From the NCBI RefSeq assembly GCF_012277315.1, contig NZ_CP051157.1:434001-498000 (forward strand): a stretch of 64,000 bases of DNA, written 5' to 3'. Below the pieces are notes generated by a model. The model was given only the letters and a program-made list of their open reading frames with translations, had not been told where the DNA came from and did not search any database. Positions 43,610-55,501 of the stretch are shown piece by piece. How positions within the stretch are numbered: position 1 is the first letter of the stretch; each line of letters starts with the position of its first letter. Both the position numbers and the translations under genes were made by a program. The DNA is from Wolbachia endosymbiont of Ctenocephalides felis wCfeJ. Its GTDB lineage: Bacteria; Pseudomonadota; Alphaproteobacteria; Rickettsiales; Anaplasmataceae.

Positions 43610-43660
43610 GTTAATGGTATCTTAAACTATGTGAAGTAACAAATAGCCAAAAGCTAAACC

Positions 43661-43688
43661 ATAGGCTTACTTGCTGTAAGCCTATTTA
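43661..43688 (+). terminator. Hairpin terminator after the mrp cluster
   Basis: Ten-base perfect stem ATAGGCTTAC / GTAAGCCTAT with a TTGCT loop, followed by a short TTT. It lies 50 bases after the mrpC stop and before rpoD. Confidence 0.6.
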
Positions 43689-43721
43689 CTAATAAGGGAT
43701 AAAATTTTAATTACAAAGGTA

Positions 43722-45692
43722 ATGATGTCAACTATTAATAACGCAGAAGATAAGAAAAAAATCATCAGAGATCTAGTAACCAAGAGTATAAGAAAGGGTG
43801 GTTTTATCACTTTTGATGATATAAATGACAAATTGTCAGATGAAAATTTCTCATCTGACTTTATAGATGATACGATATCTCTCTTGCAAGATTCAGGAAT
43901 TAACGTACTTGAAAGTAGCGAAGATGAAGAAGAAGCTATTTCTAACAACGATGATAACAAGCTTGATGACGATGATGCATTGTCAAACGTTGCGACAGCT
44001 TTAATACAAAATGATGATCCGGTAAGAGTTTATCTACAAGATATGAGTTCTGTAAAACTCTTATCAAGAGCAGACGAAATCGAGATAGCAAAAAGAATTG
44101 AATCTGAAAAGCACAATATGCTACGTGCAATAGTTGAAACATCAGTAACATTAAAAATAATAAAAGCATGGCGCGATGATTTGAGCAGTGGAGCTCTCTT
44201 ACTAAGAGAAATTATAGACCTAGATGCAATTTATCATTCCGATTTTAATGCAATACCTAAAGAAGATGTCGAAGAAAATATTGAAGATATTGAGGATTCT
44301 GAGGATATCTCTGAAAATGCTCAAGATAGTGACCACTGCGAAGATGATGAAACAGATGATAAGGACGATAACACGGATAATACAAAAGACGACGATAAGC
44401 AAAAGAGTAGTAATGAGGATATAAGCTCAACAAACTTAAATGTCTCTATTCTTGAAATGGAAAGTGATTTATTGCCTAAGGTCATAGTTGCACTAGATGA
44501 AATAATTACTTTAGCAAATGAGGCGTTGGCACTAAGAAAAAACTCCTCTAGCAAATTAGCATGTAAAGATTTATATGATCAGGTGTGGTCCATAGCGCTA
44601 CAAGTCAAGCCAAGTGACGCTGCTGTTGCTAAAATCACACAAAAACTCTATAATATAAATAGATCTATCATGCTTGAAGAAGCCAATCTTATTTCCGAGG
44701 CTAAAAAACACGGTATCAACAGAGAAAGCTTCTACAAGGTTTACAACGATATACTCTTAAAGCATGGGTTAAAAGATGCAAACCTCAAAATTAATAAGAA
44801 ACTGTCTTCTTTTACAGATGAACTAAAAAGTAAATTCGCAAGGTTTATAGATGATAATTTCGAGCACATCACTAACACCTTGAACAACATTAAACAATGC
44901 ATACAGGAAGATGATGTGCAAGAATTTAAGGAATTAATTAAAAGGATACAAAAACACGAACGAGAAGTCTCTGAGGCGAAGCAAGAAATGATAAAAGCCA
45001 ATTTAAGGCTAGTAGTTTCCATCGCTAAAAAATATTCAAACAGGGGTCTTGCTTTGCTTGATTTGATACAAGAAGGCAATATTGGTCTTATGAAGGCCGT
45101 GGATAAATTCGATTACAAACGCGGATACAAATTTTCAACTTATGGAACCTGGTGGGTTAGACAATCAATTACTAGAGCTATACCTGAGCAGTCTAAAGTA
45201 GTGAGAATACCAGTTCATATGGTAGAAATCATCAGTAAAATCAACAGGACACTCAGAAAGTTGACTCATGAAATGGAAAGAGAGCCTACATTAGAGGAGC
45301 TGAGCACAGAACTTGGAATGCCTCTAGAAAGAATACGCAAGGTTATGAAAATAGCAAGAGATCCTGTAAGCCTTGAAGCTCCAACGGGGAAAGATGATAG
45401 TAGCACTTTTGGTGATTGTATAGAAGATAAAAGAGTCTCAAAGCCAGAAGATGCTGCAATACTTGCCGATCTGCGTGGTATTACAACCAATGTTCTTGCC
45501 ACTTTAACGCCAAAGGAAGAAAGAATTCTAAGAATGCGTTTTGGTCTTGGTAAAGACGGAAAGGAACACACTTTAGAAGAAGTAGGAAGAATCTTTAACG
45601 TAACACGTGAGAGAATTAGACAGATAGAAGCAAAAGCACTACGCAAATTAAAACATCCAAGTCGTGCTAGAAAACTCAGAGGGTTCTTTTGA
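43722..45692 (+). CDS. rpoD: RNA polymerase primary sigma factor (sigma-70)
   Basis: Housekeeping sigma factor, 656 residues. Region 1.1 is N-terminal; region 1.2 ([19 protein letters not shown]) is near residue 103. A very acidic spacer with runs of D and E lies near residues 180-230 (bases about 44260-44410) in the non-conserved region. Region 2 is [20 protein letters not shown] then [18 protein letters not shown] (near 445-490), region 3 [12 protein letters not shown], and region 4 [20 protein letters not shown] then [23 protein letters not shown] 43725 is an equally good start given AAGG at 43716. The promoter dyad set in this genome resembles TTGACA/TATAAT, consistent with this factor. 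Confidence 0.97.
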   Translation: MMSTINNAEDKKKIIRDLVTKSIRKGGFITFDDINDKLSDENFSSDFIDDTISLLQDSGINVLESSEDEEEAISNNDDNKLDDDDALSNVATALIQNDDPVRVYLQDMSSVKLLSRADEIEIAKRIESEKHNMLRAIVETSVTLKIIKAWRDDLSSGALLLREIIDLDAIYHSDFNAIPKEDVEENIEDIEDSEDISENAQDSDHCEDDETDDKDDNTDNTKDDDKQKSSNEDISSTNLNVSILEMESDLLPKVIVALDEIITLANEALALRKNSSSKLACKDLYDQVWSIALQVKPSDAAVAKITQKLYNINRSIMLEEANLISEAKKHGINRESFYKVYNDILLKHGLKDANLKINKKLSSFTDELKSKFARFIDDNFEHITNTLNNIKQCIQEDDVQEFKELIKRIQKHEREVSEAKQEMIKANLRLVVSIAKKYSNRGLALLDLIQEGNIGLMKAVDKFDYKRGYKFSTYGTWWVRQSITRAIPEQSKVVRIPVHMVEIISKINRTLRKLTHEMEREPTLEELSTELGMPLERIRKVMKIARDPVSLEAPTGKDDSSTFGDCIEDKRVSKPEDAAILADLRGITTNVLATLTPKEERILRMRFGLGKDGKEHTLEEVGRIFNVTRERIRQIEAKALRKLKHPSRARKLRGFF

Positions 45693-46454
45693 GGAAATGC
45701 TTAACCGGTTACTATAATCATAACTAAATAAATGGAAGTTTTATTCACAAAATAGATCTAGAGACGTAAATATGGATGAGAAATTAAAAAGCACAGGAAT
45801 ATCAATAGCTTATTATTCTGTCATTCATAATAAAAACAGTCAATTGATACCTAAATAGTAGTAAAAAACTTTACTACTATTTACCAATTTAGTAAAATTC
45901 AAGAATTTCAGTAACTTGCTCATTCTAAATAGAATCAAATTCACGCAATATAACGACAAATTAACATTTTTAGTTTTGCTAAGGTTGTTCTAGACAGGAT
46001 TTCAGTAAGTTATATATAATCTAATTCATAGTTGTTTTTTTCAGGATCTTAAATTTACACCATTGCCTGAACTCCCTAACTTTTCTGGGTAAAATTACTG
46101 CTGAATCGTTTATACTGAACCCCTACCATAATACTCTGTAACCATACGCCCAAGGAACAAACAGTAAAATTATTGTCACTTAAATTAACTCCTATGTGAC
46201 GCATATTTTTTCCCTAATTTGCATATAGCAATATATCAGAGTAGAATATTGCCAGTTGGTCCAAACCCTACGAGGTCATCACATTTTGTAAGCCTCACGA
46301 TGGCTTTCGGTGAAGCAATTAATCTTCTCAACGAGGTCTCTTTCTAATGAGAACAAGGAAGCCTATTCATTTTAGAAGCTGCTATAATACTTGATTTTTG
46401 CTACAATTAGTGCTATCATTTAAGCTACTGTTATTATTTAGTGTGGTATAAGTA
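45693..46454. other. Intergenic region with possible transposase debris
   Basis: About 760 bases with no intact gene. The minus strand has a fragment resembling the N-terminus of an IS110-type transposase (separate entry), and just before it a short frame (minus strand, about 46240-46315) reading AIVRLTKCDDLVGFGPTG that looks like the end of some coding sequence. The rest is AT-rich with no visible repeat. Confidence 0.45.
46035..46204 (-). pseudogene. Possible IS110-type transposase N-terminal remnant
   Basis: From ATG 46204 on the minus strand: MRHIGVNLSDNNFTVCSLG, then a degraded stretch YKRFSSNFTQ, a stop, and after a frame change EFRQWCKFKILKKT. This resembles the start of IS110-family transposases (xxIGVDLxxNxFTVCxL). 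Only about 55 codons remain and no terminal repeats were seen. Recognition is by memory of family style, so confidence is low. Confidence 0.35.
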
Positions 46455-47126
46455 ATGGTTGATGTAGCTTCTATTGGTGTTAACACGGTTATTGATTGTA
46501 AATACAGAAGAAAAGTGCAATTGAGTTTATTGGGATTATTTCTCGTTGTATCAACAGCAACTGCTATCTAGTTTGCTTTTCCTGCATCACAGAGTGTACT
46601 AACACCATTCTTGCTTCCAGCCATATTTTTGCTCTTCACACTATCTGTGGGTTATTACATGTTTCTATTTGGCTGTGAGAAAAAATCTTTGGTAAACAAT
46701 GTTCTTGGTATCACTGACCCTGCTGAGTCAGTCAAGAGAGTGAATTGCCAAAAAAAGATAGAAACCTTACTGGCAGAAGTAAGAGATACTACAAGAAAGA
46801 GATTTTGTAATGAGCTTGTTGACCTTTGTTTTGAAGACCGTAGCAAAGCACATAAACTTGCTTTATACATAAAAGAGATCGATGGTATTGTATCTTTAAT
46901 AACAAATAAAGACCTTTTAAACCATTTTGATCAGTTTTTTACTATTACTGAAGTAAGCAATAAGAAAAATAGAGGTAACTTAATTAACCTAGCAAGAGCA
47001 TATAAGGTAATATATGAGGAACATTCAGACAAAATACAGGATTTTTTAGCTACTCAAACAGAAAGTTATTCATATGAAGTGATGTTTCCAAAAATTAATA
47101 CATTCTTGTCACAAATTAGCAAATAA
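46455..47126 (+). pseudogene. Hypothetical membrane protein gene interrupted by an in-frame stop
   Basis: A frame opens at ATG 46455 (MVDVASIGVNTVIDCKYRRK, then a hydrophobic VQLSLLGLFLVVSTATAI) and meets TAG at 46569-46571. The same frame continues with FAFPASQSVLTPFLLPAIFL, a second membrane segment (LLFTLSVGYYMFLFG), and then about 150 soluble, helical residues to the stop at 47126. The hydrophobic hairpin spanning the stop looks like a single original protein of about 223 residues. The remaining downstream frame can only start at TTG 46611. Family not recognised. Confidence 0.65.
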
Positions 47127-47203
47127 GAGCAGGAAAAGGGTTCACACTCCCATTAAGTGTTAAGGAAAAAATGACAAACTGACCTTGATATTCACTTCCT
47201 TAG

Positions 47204-48310
47204 TTAAGAACATATCCATCCACCGCCAATAACTTGCTCATCTTTGTACATTACGCAAGCTTGGCCGGGACTGATACCAAAGTAATCGTCGTTTAAAATA
47301 ATACAGGCCTTGTTTTGTCCTGCAGTTGGATATATTGTTGCTAAACTTCCCACATGTGATGACCTGAGCTTCACAGTTACTTCCATACCTTCCCTTGGTT
47401 GTTCTAACCAATTTAACTCCTTTACCAATACTTTTCTTTGTATTAATGCATCGATTGGACCCACTACAACTTCTTTATTTTCTGTATTAATTTTTATCAC
47501 GTAAAGAGGTTCACTGTGTGCAATACCCAAGCCTTTTCTTTGTCCCACCGTAAAATTCACTATGCCATTATGCTCGCCTAGTACTTTTCCATTTATATCC
47601 ACAATTTTGCCTTTTTGCATGGACTGTGGAGCCAGCTCAGCTATTGTTTTGCTATAGCTCTTGGAAACGAAGCATATATCTTGACTATCTGGTTTTTCAG
47701 AAATTAGCAAACCAAAGTGTTTTGCTAATTTTCTTACATTGCATTTGTAGAACCTACCAAGCGGAAATCTCAAAAGCTTCAGCTGCTCTTTTGTTGTAGC
47801 AAACAGAAAATAACTTTGATCTTTACTTTTATCAATGCTTCTACACAACTTGACCTTGCCATTCTCTTCTGACCTTCTCACGTAATGTCCTGTAACTAAC
47901 ACATCCGCACCAAGATTTTTTGCAACCTGTAATAGATCGCGAAATTTTACTGTTTGATTACATTTTACGCACGGTATAGGAGTTTCTCCGCGCATATAGG
48001 TATTTGCAAAATCTTCTATTACTTCCTTTTTAAATATTTCCTCATAATTTAGGATATAATGAGGAAAACCAGTACTTTCAGCTACACGCTTTGCATCATA
48101 GATATCCTGTCCAGCACAGCATGCACCTTTTCTCGCATTACCATCACTGCCATATAGTTGAAGAGTCACACCTATCACTTGATATCCAAGGTGATGTAGA
48201 AGAACTGCAGCAACAGAACTATCAACTCCACCAGACATTGCAACCACAGCTTTGGTTTGATGTGGAGCTTTATCTCTTAACAAAGGCTCAATTTCAAATT
48301 CTTTTAGCAC
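47204..48310 (-). CDS. mnmA: tRNA-specific 2-thiouridylase MnmA
   Basis: Thiolates U34 of tRNA Lys, Glu and Gln. The 368-residue protein has the PP-loop VAMSGGVDSSVAAVLL (near residue 24), the catalytic cysteine in GETPIPCVKCNQTVKF (near residue 115) and the second one in SQDICFV (near 212). GKIVDINGKVLGEHNGI and GQRKGLGIA follow in the central domain. Length and motifs are complete. Confidence 0.96.
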   Translation of the reverse strand: MLKEFEIEPLLRDKAPHQTKAVVAMSGGVDSSVAAVLLHHLGYQVIGVTLQLYGSDGNARKGACCAGQDIYDAKRVAESTGFPHYILNYEEIFKKEVIEDFANTYMRGETPIPCVKCNQTVKFRDLLQVAKNLGADVLVTGHYVRRSEENGKVKLCRSIDKSKDQSYFLFATTKEQLKLLRFPLGRFYKCNVRKLAKHFGLLISEKPDSQDICFVSKSYSKTIAELAPQSMQKGKIVDINGKVLGEHNGIVNFTVGQRKGLGIAHSEPLYVIKINTENKEVVVGPIDALIQRKVLVKELNWLEQPREGMEVTVKLRSSHVGSLATIYPTAGQNKACIILNDDYFGISPGQACVMYKDEQVIGGGWICS

Positions 48311-48514
48311 GGCTAAATAAATTCATTAAATATAGCTAACATAGACTCAGATCTCTATACATCATACCGCTACGATCTCAATATTAGATTCTGCCAAATA
48401 GATATTGTACAGAACAATATGAAAATTGAAAGGATTAGTGCAATTTGTGCCTAGCTTTACAATAAGAAATATTTTCTGGGAACCTTAAAAAAAATTTCAA
48501 TAGCCGAATCGTAA

Positions 48515-49612
<1,098 letters not shown>

Positions 49613-51040
49613 TTATTGAGATAAATTATACTTTTCGGACAAATAGCTGGTACAGCATTCAACATCTAACCTCCTACCTGTTACTTTTTTTAGCAGATCC
49701 GAAGAACCGCATTTTGTACTATATATATTTTGAGATAACCAACCAATAAGTAAACTAAAATCTCCCTTTATTATGGAACCTAGAAATTCATAATGATTTC
49801 TTTTAATAAAAGAGAAAACCTGCACAGCGGCAACTAAAGCCATAATTTTAATAGGAAAATATCCCATAATTCCGCTTGCCCAATATTCATCTTGAAAATA
49901 AGTGTCTAACTCATTTTCAGCTTTGACTGGAATTTTATAATGCTTCATACCATCCAACCATGCATCATGTAGATCTTTTACTTCCAATCTACCATCTATC
50001 ATATCCTGTTCTAATTTAGTTCTCAGCATAATGTGAGCTAACAGACTAAATTCATCTGCATTTTTCAAAGAGGAAGAAAGATTGATTTTATTGAAAATCA
50101 AGTGCAAATTCTCAACACTGCTGGCTTTTGCATTAGTTTTACCTTTTATAGTAAATTTCTCTTTTATGTAAGGTTGAATAAATTCAATAAATTCTCTAGA
50201 AGTCCCGATCATTCTTTCCATAAATAACCCTTGGGTTTCATATATAACACGTTGCTCAGTTGGGCTACTTATAGAGTTTTGTGTCAAGCATTTTTGATAA
50301 ATTTCATAACCACTATGTCGTAAAAGTAAAAACAACCCCCAACAAAAATCAGATTCGTTATAATCTATGGAGCCATAATAAGAAGCATGGCATAATTTAA
50401 CGCCCATTTTCTGTAAACATACCGAGCCAAGCTCAATCTGCTTGTGAGTAGCAACTTTCTGTATATGAATAGCTTTATCTTTCTTCTGCTTTTCAATTAC
50501 TTTATCTACATTTTCGCTAAAAAATCTGCCCACCTTAGGAAAGATTTCTCTTATATCTTTTTCTGTAATATCGGAATCATAGTCAGCAAGTAGCGAGTCA
50601 TATTTTGAACATTTTAACTGTTGTGACTTTATAGAAGCTACTTCACGAATGAGCTTAACTAAATCAGCAAAGCGCTCTTTTAATTTTTTTAAGTTACCAG
50701 TCTCAGACTGAGACAATCTCCATAAATTTTGGCATTCGACTTTGGCTTTAGATAAAGATCTGACTAAATCAAAGGAAATAGCACTACTGCTTTTATTCAT
50801 CCTTTCTATTAACTTCAGTTGCCAATTATTAGCACTTTTTTTGCTACCAACAACACCTGCTTCTGCTAACGACTCTTTTACTATGTCGTGAGAGATAATC
50901 TCATGTCTAATTTCTTCTAGAAGACCCATTTGCTCAACTTTATCTTCTACGTTTAACTGACTTTGGCTTAGTACTTTTAGCGTATTTTCGATATTCCTTA
51001 CCCTATACAATACTCCCTCTAAGAACTTACAAGACTCCAT
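49613..51040 (-). CDS. Hypothetical protein upstream of mreB
   Basis: Unrecognised 475-residue protein. It is mainly charged and helical, with coiled-coil-like stretches in the first 200 residues (VRSLSKAKVECQNLWRLSQS and VIEKQKKDKAIHIQKVATHK). One moderately hydrophobic segment (GYFPIKIMALVAAVQVFSF, near residue 400) is not a clear membrane helix. No signal peptide or catalytic motif stands out. It ends only 21 bases before the mreB ATG and is probably co-transcribed. It is divergent from pal. Confidence 0.75.
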   Translation of the reverse strand: MESCKFLEGVLYRVRNIENTLKVLSQSQLNVEDKVEQMGLLEEIRHEIISHDIVKESLAEAGVVGSKKSANNWQLKLIERMNKSSSAISFDLVRSLSKAKVECQNLWRLSQSETGNLKKLKERFADLVKLIREVASIKSQQLKCSKYDSLLADYDSDITEKDIREIFPKVGRFFSENVDKVIEKQKKDKAIHIQKVATHKQIELGSVCLQKMGVKLCHASYYGSIDYNESDFCWGLFLLLRHSGYEIYQKCLTQNSISSPTEQRVIYETQGLFMERMIGTSREFIEFIQPYIKEKFTIKGKTNAKASSVENLHLIFNKINLSSSLKNADEFSLLAHIMLRTKLEQDMIDGRLEVKDLHDAWLDGMKHYKIPVKAENELDTYFQDEYWASGIMGYFPIKIMALVAAVQVFSFIKRNHYEFLGSIIKGDFSLLIGWLSQNIYSTKCGSSDLLKKVTGRRLDVECCTSYLSEKYNLSQ

Positions 51041-51233
51041 ATTTGTTCATTTTTTAGAAAACATCTGTTTAACATCGTAATAGATTAACAATACAGTTAA
51101 AAGTATATTTACTCAAAGCACAACAAAAAATTGTATATACTACGCTTTTACTAGATTTTTTTATCAAAAGTCCAGCATCTTATTAGAAAATTAATTGTAA
51201 GATTGTAGAAAAGTATTTAGTATTTTATTTTTC

Positions 51234-51263
51234 TTGACTAGACTGATATAGGGAGATTATTAA
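51234..51263 (+). promoter_or_regulatory. Candidate pal promoter
   Basis: TTGACT at 51234-51239, 18 bases, TATTAA at 51258-51263, about 45 bases before the pal ATG. GGAGG at 51296-51300 gives a strong ribosome binding site. Confidence 0.45.
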
Positions 51264-51307
51264 ATACTAAAGTTACGCACTATTTTAAAATTTATGGAGG
51301 TTTAGTA

Positions 51308-51787
51308 ATGTGGAGTAGATTAGTTGTAATGTGCTGTTTTTGTTTACTGCTTACCGGTGTAAGTTCCTGCCCGAAAAAGGGAGTACACACAGCAAGTAAA
51401 ATGAACTCTGTTGTTAAACAGATAGGTGAAAAAAGAGTTTTCTTCGATTATGATAAATCTAATATAGGAGAGGCAAGCGCAGATGTGCTGCTCGATGTAA
51501 TGGAAGTGTTGCAAAACAACCCTGATATGAAGGTTACTGTAACTGGTCACACTGACAACCGTGGTTCCTACGAGTACAATGTTGCACTAGGTGAGAGAAG
51601 GGCAGATGCAGCTAAGAAATTTATGGTGAGTTGTGCGCCCTATTTAGAAAGTAGAATAAAAACTGCTTCTAGGGGTGAGACTGAACCTCTGGTTTATGTA
51701 CAAGATGATTCTAAGAATTCCAAGTATGAAAAACAACATGCTAAAAATCGTAGGGTGGAGTTTTCATTTTCTGGAGCAAAAAAATAG
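51308..51787 (+). CDS. pal: Peptidoglycan-associated lipoprotein Pal (OmpA-like)
   Basis: Outer-membrane lipoprotein of the Tol-Pal system. The 159-residue precursor has a lipoprotein signal peptide ending LTGVSSC, with the lipidated Cys near residue 21. The OmpA-like domain includes RVFFDYDKSNIGEAS (near residue 44), VTGHTDNRGSYEYNVALGER (near 77) with the Asp/Arg peptidoglycan-binding residues, and HAKNRRVEFSF at the end. Wolbachia Pal is a known trigger of host innate responses (established knowledge). Confidence 0.94.
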   Translation: MWSRLVVMCCFCLLLTGVSSCPKKGVHTASKMNSVVKQIGEKRVFFDYDKSNIGEASADVLLDVMEVLQNNPDMKVTVTGHTDNRGSYEYNVALGERRADAAKKFMVSCAPYLESRIKTASRGETEPLVYVQDDSKNSKYEKQHAKNRRVEFSFSGAKK

Positions 51788-51805
51788 TTTCTTGTTTTGA
51801 AGGCT

Positions 51806-51830
51806 AGATCCCAGTGTTGAGCACTGGGAT
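51806..51830. repeat. CCCAGTGTTGAGCACTGGG palindrome
   Basis: Single CCCAGT-type palindromic element just after pal, within the 200-base gap before tilS. Confidence 0.65.
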
Positions 51831-51986
51831 AGCATAAAGAAAGAGGCTAGGTGGTGTTAAAGAAAGGGTACTGGGACTATAAAAGTAAGGAGGAGTGACA
51901 TAAAAGGATATAGCTAGCGTGGTTAGAATCCAGTAAGTCCCACCTTATATAGTTAACTTAACGAAGCAGATTATGCGAGAGACACA

Positions 51987-53285
51987 ATGGAGTTAGAGTT
52001 GTTGTTTCAAAACATAATCTACAGTTTTGCCATCTATAACAATAAAGTTGCAGTTGCCGTGTCAGGTGGTATTGACAGTATAACTTTATTACATTTAATG
52101 GTTAGTTGGGCAAAAAAAAGACAGTATCCACTTCCTGTAGCATTAACAGTAAATCATGGGTTGCGCCCAGAGGCTAAAGAAGAAGCCGAGTTTGTTACAA
52201 ATTATGCAAAAGAGCTTGGAATAAAGGAATCATTTATATTAAACTGGGAAAAGCAAAATATCAAAGGCAATGTCCAGCTACAGGCACGAAAAGCACGGTA
52301 TAGTCTGCTAACAGAATGGTGTAAAAATAACGATATTAAGTATCTGTTTATTGCCCATCACAAAAACGATCAAGCAGAAACATTTCTACTCAGGCTTGAG
52401 CGCGGTAGTGGCATAGATGGATTATCATCTATGGATTACAAATCTCTTTTTAATGGCATTTATATACTGAGGCCATTGTTAAGTTTTAGTCGCAGCGAAG
52501 TAGAGGAGTATGCAAATCTCCATCAATTGAGATGGATTGAAGATAAAAGCAATCAGAATTTGAAATACAGGCGCACACTACACCGTAACTTGTTTAAAGC
52601 AAGTGATAATCAAGAAGTTTTAACAGAGCGCATATGTCTCACAGCTCTTCACATGAAAAGGGCTACAAAAGCACTGATGCATTATACACGTCTTGCGTTT
52701 AATGAATGTGTTAATATTCATGATCTTGGTTACATTGAAATCAAACTAGGTGAATTTTACAAATTGCCAGAAGAAATAGCCTTGAGGCTCCTTCTTTACT
52801 CCATAATGTTAATCAGTAGTAAATACTATAAGCCAAGGTATAATAGCCTGATTGCAATATTTAACAAAATATTGCAAAAGGACATCAATGTTAATTGTAT
52901 GCTTTCCGAATGTAAAATAAGAAAGTGTAGAAAAAGCATATTAGTAATTAGAGAATCATCAAAAATACAAGAAGTACCTGTAAGTTTGCCATTAAATGGC
53001 TCTATTGAATGGGATAACAGATTTAGCTGTACGATACCTGGAAATCAGGAGTGTTCAGTAACTATTGCTCCGCTGAAGAAAACACAGAAGATTCCTAAAT
53101 TTTTAAAGGATTCTGATTGCTGCCCTGAAGTTTTCTACTCCTTGCCTGTGGTGCAAAAAAATAGAAAGGTATTAGCTTATCCTTGTATAGGTTATTATGA
53201 CGGAGGGAGTATCAATGATGATAAGATTCGATTCATTACTAATAGCATAATAAGGCAAAATCTGGTAAACTTAATTGATATCTAG
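51987..53285 (+). CDS. tilS: tRNA(Ile)-lysidine synthase
   Basis: Converts C34 of the minor tRNA Ile to lysidine so that it reads AUA. It has 432 residues. The PP-loop [16 protein letters not shown] is near residue 22, [14 protein letters not shown] near 52, and the substrate motif [20 protein letters not shown] near 124. The C-terminal domain is present though divergent. AUA is common in this AT-rich genome, so the enzyme should be essential. ftsH starts within 12 bases of the stop. Confidence 0.95.
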   Translation: MELELLFQNIIYSFAIYNNKVAVAVSGGIDSITLLHLMVSWAKKRQYPLPVALTVNHGLRPEAKEEAEFVTNYAKELGIKESFILNWEKQNIKGNVQLQARKARYSLLTEWCKNNDIKYLFIAHHKNDQAETFLLRLERGSGIDGLSSMDYKSLFNGIYILRPLLSFSRSEVEEYANLHQLRWIEDKSNQNLKYRRTLHRNLFKASDNQEVLTERICLTALHMKRATKALMHYTRLAFNECVNIHDLGYIEIKLGEFYKLPEEIALRLLLYSIMLISSKYYKPRYNSLIAIFNKILQKDINVNCMLSECKIRKCRKSILVIRESSKIQEVPVSLPLNGSIEWDNRFSCTIPGNQECSVTIAPLKKTQKIPKFLKDSDCCPEVFYSLPVVQKNRKVLAYPCIGYYDGGSINDDKIRFITNSIIRQNLVNLIDI

Positions 53286-53297
53286 TTGAAAGTAACA

Positions 53298-55127
53298 ATG
53301 AAAAGATTTTTAGAAGGTTTATTGATTTGGTTAGTAATAGTTGTACTTATTTCGGTTGCTTATATTCAATTCAGCGGGAATATAGGTAAAAGTAGGGTAA
53401 CAATACCTTTTTCAGAATTTTTAACTAGACTGGAAGATAACGATATAGAAAATGTTATTATAAGAAATCAGAGCATTGAAGGCAAGTTTAGAGATGGATC
53501 AAGTTTTAGCTCAAATGGCATTATATATAGTGACTTAATAAAAAATTTGCATGATAGAAAAGTAAAATTCTCTTTTTCGACTGGAGATTCTGCAATGAGC
53601 ATCATTGGCGGATTGCTCATTCAATGGATCCCAACATTTATCTTTATCGGCTTATTGCTCTTCCTTTTGAAACAAACGCAAGCAGGAGGCAACAGAACCA
53701 TAAGCTTTGGCAAATCAAAAGCTAGGCTTATGACTAGCGGAAAAAAAGTGACATTTGATGATGTTGCTGGAATTGATGAGGCGAAAGAAGAGCTAGTAGA
53801 AATTGTTGATTTTCTAAAACAAAGACAAAAATTTCAGATATTAGGTGGGAAAATACCAAAAGGATGTCTCCTAATTGGTTCTCCTGGCACTGGCAAAACC
53901 TTACTTGCTCGTGCAATTGCAGGTGAAGCTAATGTGCCATTTTTTAGCATTTCCGGATCTGATTTTGTCGAAATGTTTGTCGGTGTTGGTGCAAGCCGTG
54001 TTCGCGACATGTTTGATCAAGGCAAGAAAAATGCTCCTTGCATAATCTTTATAGACGAGATAGATGCAGTGGGTAGACATCGTGGTATTGGTCTTGGTGG
54101 TGGCAATGATGAAAGGGAGCAAACATTAAATCAGTTATTAGTTGAAATGGATGGCTTTGAATCTAATGAAGGTGTGATAATAGTTGCAGCAACTAACCGT
54201 CCAGATGTTTTAGATCCAGCACTGCTTAGACCTGGTCGTTTTGATCGACAGATTACTATTTCTTTACCAGACATAAATGGACGCGAAAAGATACTCAATA
54301 CACATATAAAGAAAATATCAATAGCACCAGATGTAAATGTCAAAACAGTTGCAAGGGGCACACCAGGTTTTTCAGGAGCTGATTTAGCAAATTTGGTAAA
54401 TGAGTCTGCGCTTATTGCTGCAAGAAGGAACAAGAAAATTGTTACTATGGATGACTTTGAGTATGCGCGTGATAAGGTGATGATGGGGGTAGAGAGACGA
54501 TCCTTAATTATGACAGAAGAGGAGAGAAGGCTTACTGCGTACCATGAAGCTGGTCATGCAATAGTTGCTGTTAATATGCCTGCCTCTGATCCAATACATA
54601 AAGCAACTATCATTCCAAGAGGTAGAGCATTAGGTTTGGTTATGAGATTACCAGAAACAGACAGAGTATCTCATACAAGAGAAAAAATGATAGCAGATAT
54701 TACTGTTGCCATGGGTGGAAGAGTGGCAGAAGAGTTGATTTTTGGTTATGATAAAGTCACAAGTGGCGCATCTTCAGATATAAAACAAGCATCTGATTTA
54801 TCACGCGCTATGGTAACAAAATGGGGGATGAGCGATAAGGTAGGACCAATATATCATAGTCGCGAACAAAATATACATGGTTCTGATATAATTTCTGAGG
54901 ACACTCTGAAGCTAATAGATGAAGAAGTAAAACGAGTAGTGTCTTTATGTTATGAAAAAGCAAAGGATATATTGACTAAACGTCGCAAGGATCTAGAACT
55001 TATCGCTGAAAATCTACTGGAATTTGAAACCTTAACTGGAGATGAAATCAAAGATATACTCAGTGGAAAAAAGATTGTTAGAAATGAATCTGAAAACAAG
55101 GAAAAAATAAGAAAATCCTCTCTATGA
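53298..55127 (+). CDS. ftsH: ATP-dependent zinc metalloprotease FtsH
   Basis: Membrane-bound AAA+ protease for quality control. The product is 609 residues from ATG 53298; TTG 53286 is an in-frame alternative. Two membrane helices (residues about 4-22 and 104-124) flank a small periplasmic domain. Walker [18 protein letters not shown] (near 192), Walker [36 protein letters not shown], and the zinc site [13 protein letters not shown] (near 414) are intact. It follows tilS in the same direction, a common gene order. Confidence 0.97.
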   Translation: MKRFLEGLLIWLVIVVLISVAYIQFSGNIGKSRVTIPFSEFLTRLEDNDIENVIIRNQSIEGKFRDGSSFSSNGIIYSDLIKNLHDRKVKFSFSTGDSAMSIIGGLLIQWIPTFIFIGLLLFLLKQTQAGGNRTISFGKSKARLMTSGKKVTFDDVAGIDEAKEELVEIVDFLKQRQKFQILGGKIPKGCLLIGSPGTGKTLLARAIAGEANVPFFSISGSDFVEMFVGVGASRVRDMFDQGKKNAPCIIFIDEIDAVGRHRGIGLGGGNDEREQTLNQLLVEMDGFESNEGVIIVAATNRPDVLDPALLRPGRFDRQITISLPDINGREKILNTHIKKISIAPDVNVKTVARGTPGFSGADLANLVNESALIAARRNKKIVTMDDFEYARDKVMMGVERRSLIMTEEERRLTAYHEAGHAIVAVNMPASDPIHKATIIPRGRALGLVMRLPETDRVSHTREKMIADITVAMGGRVAEELIFGYDKVTSGASSDIKQASDLSRAMVTKWGMSDKVGPIYHSREQNIHGSDIISEDTLKLIDEEVKRVVSLCYEKAKDILTKRRKDLELIAENLLEFETLTGDEIKDILSGKKIVRNESENKEKIRKSSL

Positions 55128-55501
55128 TGGATGGTTCTCAAGATATTAACTACGTTTTTAAAAATTTTTTTATTTGAGCAATTTTGCAAAACTGTACCCA
55201 ATCATATGGGCAATAAAAATATGACCTTACACCCGTATCTGTTCAGCGGAGTGGCAAAATAAGGTAGACAAGGTAGTATAAAAAGATAACCATAGAGTAA
55301 AAGTGAATTTACAACAAAGGGTGTCATTCCAGCACGTGACGCTGGAATCCAGTGAAAAAAAAGAATGGATCCCAGTGTCCGCTACTCGGATGACAAGAAA
55401 AGAACTACTTGAATGACATCGTAGAGGCTACTGTGATGACACCACTTTTGCTTCAATATTCGCACATTAGCCACGTTCCTGAACAGATACTTACACCATA
55501 A
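55128..55501. other. Intergenic region with repeats between ftsH and dapA
   Basis: 374 bases. It contains arm 2 of the 92-bp inverted repeat (55235-55326) followed directly by a CCAGC/GCTGG and CCCAGT composite palindrome (about 55322-55394). No gene seen. Confidence 0.7.
55235..55326 (-). repeat. 92-bp inverted repeat, arm 2 (partner 31929-32020)
   Basis: Reverse complement of 31929-32020 with about two differences. A CCAGC palindromic element overlaps its right end, whereas arm 1 has the corresponding element at its left end. Confidence 0.8.
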
